This document shows, in pieces, positions 61,858 to 64,000 of a stretch of DNA of 64,000 nucleotides (positions are counted from its first letter, which is position 1; the number at the start of each line of letters is the position of its first letter). Position numbers and translations under genes: made by a program. This stretch comes from Flavobacterium indicum GPTSA100-9 = DSM 17447 (GTDB taxonomy: Bacteria; Bacteroidota; Bacteroidia; Flavobacteriales; Flavobacteriaceae): NCBI RefSeq assembly GCF_000455605.1, contig NC_017025.1:2294001-2358000 (forward strand), in the 5' to 3' direction. The notes beneath the pieces were generated by a model. It was not told the DNA's origin and did no database searches. It worked only from the letters and a program-made list of their open reading frames with translations.

Positions 61858-64000
61858 TTACCTTTTAAGGGTAAAATGTCCTTTAAACTGTTTTATTTCT
61901 TGATTTTTATTATAATCAATTGTAAACCAATAATCCGTTGAAGGCAATTCGTTGCCGATATAGGTACCATCCCAACCCAATTCTGAAGACAAAAATTGCT
62001 TAATCAACTTGCCATACCGATCAAAAATGGTGATTTTTGCATTAACAATATCATTACAATTTATATTCCAGTACTCATTATATCCATCTCCATTGGGTGT
62101 AAAATAAGGTGGGTATCCAAAAATAAACAATTCCATCTCCACGTCTGATTTTGAACATCCATTTAAATCTTGAATCTTTAATTGATGTGTACATGAACTA
62201 ATGTTTTTAAACACATTTGATTGTTGTACAATTTCATCATCTAAAATAAACAGATAGTTTCCTGGTGGATGTACCACTACCTCTAAATCCTGATTTAAAT
62301 TAAAATCTGAATGTTGAATAATTTGAACTTGTAATTCCACAAATGTTTTGACTTCAATTGTTAAATTTTGACTCGTAGCACATTGACCTACATCGGGTGT
62401 AAACGTATAGGTTGTTGTTTGTTGATTATTTAGTGCCGGACTCCAAACGCCTGTGATTCCATTTAAAGAAACTGTTGGCAAAGCAGGAATAATTTCATCA
62501 ATACAAACAGGTGCTATTGGAACAAATTGTGGAACTATAGAATTCACTTGAATGGTCATCGTTTGCTGTGTAGCACACTCCCCTGAATTTGGTGTAAATG
62601 TATACAAAGTCGTTTGTTGATTGTTCAAAGCCGGACTCCAAGTTCCTGTAATTCCATTTAACGAAGTTGATGGTAAAGGCGTTAAAACATCTCCAATACA
62701 AATAGGATTAACCAGATTAAAAACAGGTACTGTAGGTGGTATAATTTGTATTGTTAAACTCTGACTCGTAGCACATTGCCCAGCAGTGGGCGTAAAAGTA
62801 TAGGTTGTTGTTTGTTGATTATTTAACGCAGGACTCCAACTCCCTGAAATTCCATTAAGTGATACTGTAGGCAAAGGCGCTAAGACAGTACCAGAACAAA
62901 CAGGACTAATACTTTGAAATTGAGGAGTAATAGAATTTGTCACTACAATTGTAAGTGTTTGAATAGTGGCACATTGTCCGGGATTTGGTGTAAATGTATA
63001 GAGTGTGGTCGCTTGATTATTTAATGCGGGTGACCAATTTCCGGTAATACCATTTAAAGAAGTAGTTGGCAATGAGGCTATTGTTGCTCCTTGACAAACT
63101 GGATTAACCGGATTAAAATTAGGCACTGTAGGCTGATTTACCACAATTGTCATTGTTACAAGAGGTGCACAATAGCCCGGATTGGGTGTAAACGTGTATG
63201 TAGTTGTTAGTAAATTATTTAAGGCTGGACTCCAACTTCCTGGAATTCCATTTATTGAAGTAGTTGGTAATGATTGTAGTGTTTCACCTGCACAAATTGG
63301 ACTTACTGAATTAAACAAAGGGGTAACAGCATTTACTGTTATTGTTAGCGTTTGTGTTGTAGCACAAAAACCCGAATTAGGTGTAAATGTATAAGTTGTT
63401 GTTTGTTGATTATTTAAAGCTGGACTCCAAGTTCCTGTAATTCCGTTTAAGGATGTTGTTGGAAGTGCCGCTAAACTATCTCCCGCACAAATGGGCGCGA
63501 TGGAATTAAATTGCGGAACAACACTTGGCACAACTGTAATGTTTAAAGTATAAATGGTACCGCATTGGCCTGCATTAGGGGTAAAAACATAGGTTCCTGA
63601 AGTTGTATTTGAAATGGAACTAGGCGTCCATGTTCCTACTATTCCATTTGAAGATGTTGTTGGCAATAACGGCGGTGTAGTTCCAGAACAAACGGATGAA
63701 AAAGAGGGAAAAACAGTTGTAACAATAGGTAAAACCGTAACAGATAAACTGGTGGTCTGTGTTACACACTGACCCGCATTTGGTGTAAAAACATAGGTTC
63801 CTGAAGTTGTAGTATCTACAACACTCGGATTCCAAGTTCCTATAACACCATTTAATGAAGTCGTTGGCAATATAGGAGGTGTACTTCCATAACAGATTGG
63901 TGCGATAGAATTAAATTGTGGTCCGCCTACAGTATCCTGATTTAACTTTTGTACAAAAACATCTTCTTGTCCATTAGACGTTAAATTCATTACAGATTCA
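61858..64000 (-). CDS. T9SS type B surface protein with eight tandem repeats, 5' truncated
   Basis: The gene runs off the window; no start is visible because codons continue past 63990 (E-S-V-M-N-L-T...). The first visible residues NGQEDVFVQKLN look like an SBBP-type propeller repeat, so more repeats probably lie upstream. Then come eight tandem units of about 65 residues (62338-63921), each with a PICxG-type start, LPTTSLNGITGTWSP and YTFTPNxGQCAT, and ending in a beta strand. A charged linker (about 160 residues from the end) precedes the C-terminal type B sorting domain: PPYFTPNGDGYNEYWNINC, IFDRYGKLIKQ and GWDGTYIGNELPSTDYWFTI. Such proteins are surface-anchored or secreted. Confidence 0.87.
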   Translation of the reverse strand, partial: ESVMNLTSNGQEDVFVQKLNQDTVGGPQFNSIAPICYGSTPPILPTTSLNGVIGTWNPSVVDTTTSGTYVFTPNAGQCVTQTTSLSVTVLPIVTTVFPSFSSVCSGTTPPLLPTTSSNGIVGTWTPSSISNTTSGTYVFTPNAGQCGTIYTLNITVVPSVVPQFNSIAPICAGDSLAALPTTSLNGITGTWSPALNNQQTTTYTFTPNSGFCATTQTLTITVNAVTPLFNSVSPICAGETLQSLPTTSINGIPGSWSPALNNLLTTTYTFTPNPGYCAPLVTMTIVVNQPTVPNFNPVNPVCQGATIASLPTTSLNGITGNWSPALNNQATTLYTFTPNPGQCATIQTLTIVVTNSITPQFQSISPVCSGTVLAPLPTVSLNGISGSWSPALNNQQTTTYTFTPTAGQCATSQSLTIQIIPPTVPVFNLVNPICIGDVLTPLPSTSLNGITGTWSPALNNQQTTLYTFTPNSGECATQQTMTIQVNSIVPQFVPIAPVCIDEIIPALPTVSLNGITGVWSPALNNQQTTTYTFTPDVGQCATSQNLTIEVKTFVELQVQIIQHSDFNLNQDLEVVVHPPGNYLFILDDEIVQQSNVFKNISSCTHQLKIQDLNGCSKSDVEMELFIFGYPPYFTPNGDGYNEYWNINCNDIVNAKITIFDRYGKLIKQFLSSELGWDGTYIGNELPSTDYWFTIDYNKNQEIKQFKGHFTLKR
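62338..63921 (-). repeat. Eight tandem repeats in the T9SS type B gene
   Basis: Eight in-frame units of about 195-205 bp encode the segments described for the gene. Units 3 to 8 share SPALNNQQTT or close variants almost exactly, whereas units 1 and 2 differ (SGTYVFTPNAGQC). High similarity among units suggests recent amplification or recombination. Confidence 0.9.

Noticed and set aside
62338..63921. Regular repeats that might suggest a CRISPR array
   Set aside because: Units are about 200 bp, in frame and lacking spacers; they encode a tandem protein repeat.

Overview
The window looks like chromosomal DNA from a member of the Flavobacteriaceae, most likely Flavobacterium or a close relative. 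This rests on several things read from the sequence: AT-rich DNA; the gene order rpsU-xerC-hpf-tRNAs-tuf; a SusC/SusD pair; several secreted proteins with type IX secretion (T9SS) C-terminal domains; promoters of the TTG-N18-23-TAnnTTTG type; and almost no Shine-Dalgarno sequences except in front of rpsU. No insertion sequence, prophage, CRISPR array or plasmid gene was seen. The species cannot be named from the sequence alone.

Layout. Positions 1-2200 hold a translation block on the minus strand: the 5' end of tuf, tRNA-Thr(GGT), tRNA-Tyr(GTA), tRNA-Thr(TGT), hpf, xerC and rpsU. Positions 2261-7325 carry an acyl-CoA dehydrogenase, a three-gene operon (DUF2851, PspC-like, helix-hairpin-helix protein) and a cystathionine beta-synthase-like enzyme with a CBS-domain tail. 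Positions 7407-14216 hold a putative porin and a SusD/SusC nutrient-uptake pair. Positions 14415-27178 are mostly housekeeping: rnhB, lipB, a lipoprotein, lysS, a DUF5686 outer-membrane protein, aroQ, an M28 peptidase, the SRP RNA, a glutaminyl cyclotransferase, an S9 oligopeptidase and a second PLP-dependent cysteine synthase-like enzyme.

Positions 27215-30853 are the most distinctive accessory block. A small Cys/His-motif protein, an MbnP-like lipoprotein, an MbnH/MauG-type di-heme peroxidase and a Cys-rich outer-membrane barrel protein lie in one direction. A strongly folded intergenic element and a palindromic dispersed repeat sit between them. The family knowledge points to copper handling through oxidation of a tryptophan in the MbnP partner. 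Positions 30961-34824 hold two small exported proteins and an overlapping operon of an ACC deaminase-like enzyme, a LysM glucosaminidase and hemL.

Positions 34870-51125 are a surface-protein region: a T9SS cargo protein, a fibre-like exported protein, and two giant T9SS proteins of 1890 and 1837 residues, each built from a glycine-rich domain, GEVED domains and other adhesin-like modules and sharing a C-terminal module. Positions 51250-57478 carry a DUF5522 protein, urocanate hydratase, two lipoproteins, a long-form aromatic amino acid hydroxylase and a rhodanese. This suggests histidine and phenylalanine catabolism. Positions 57504-64000 (minus strand) hold two related exported YD-like proteins, an OmpA-family protein and a truncated T9SS type B protein with eight tandem repeats.

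Many genes end in clear hairpin-plus-T terminators. In several places the promoter or start codon of the next gene lies in, or directly against, the upstream gene's terminator.
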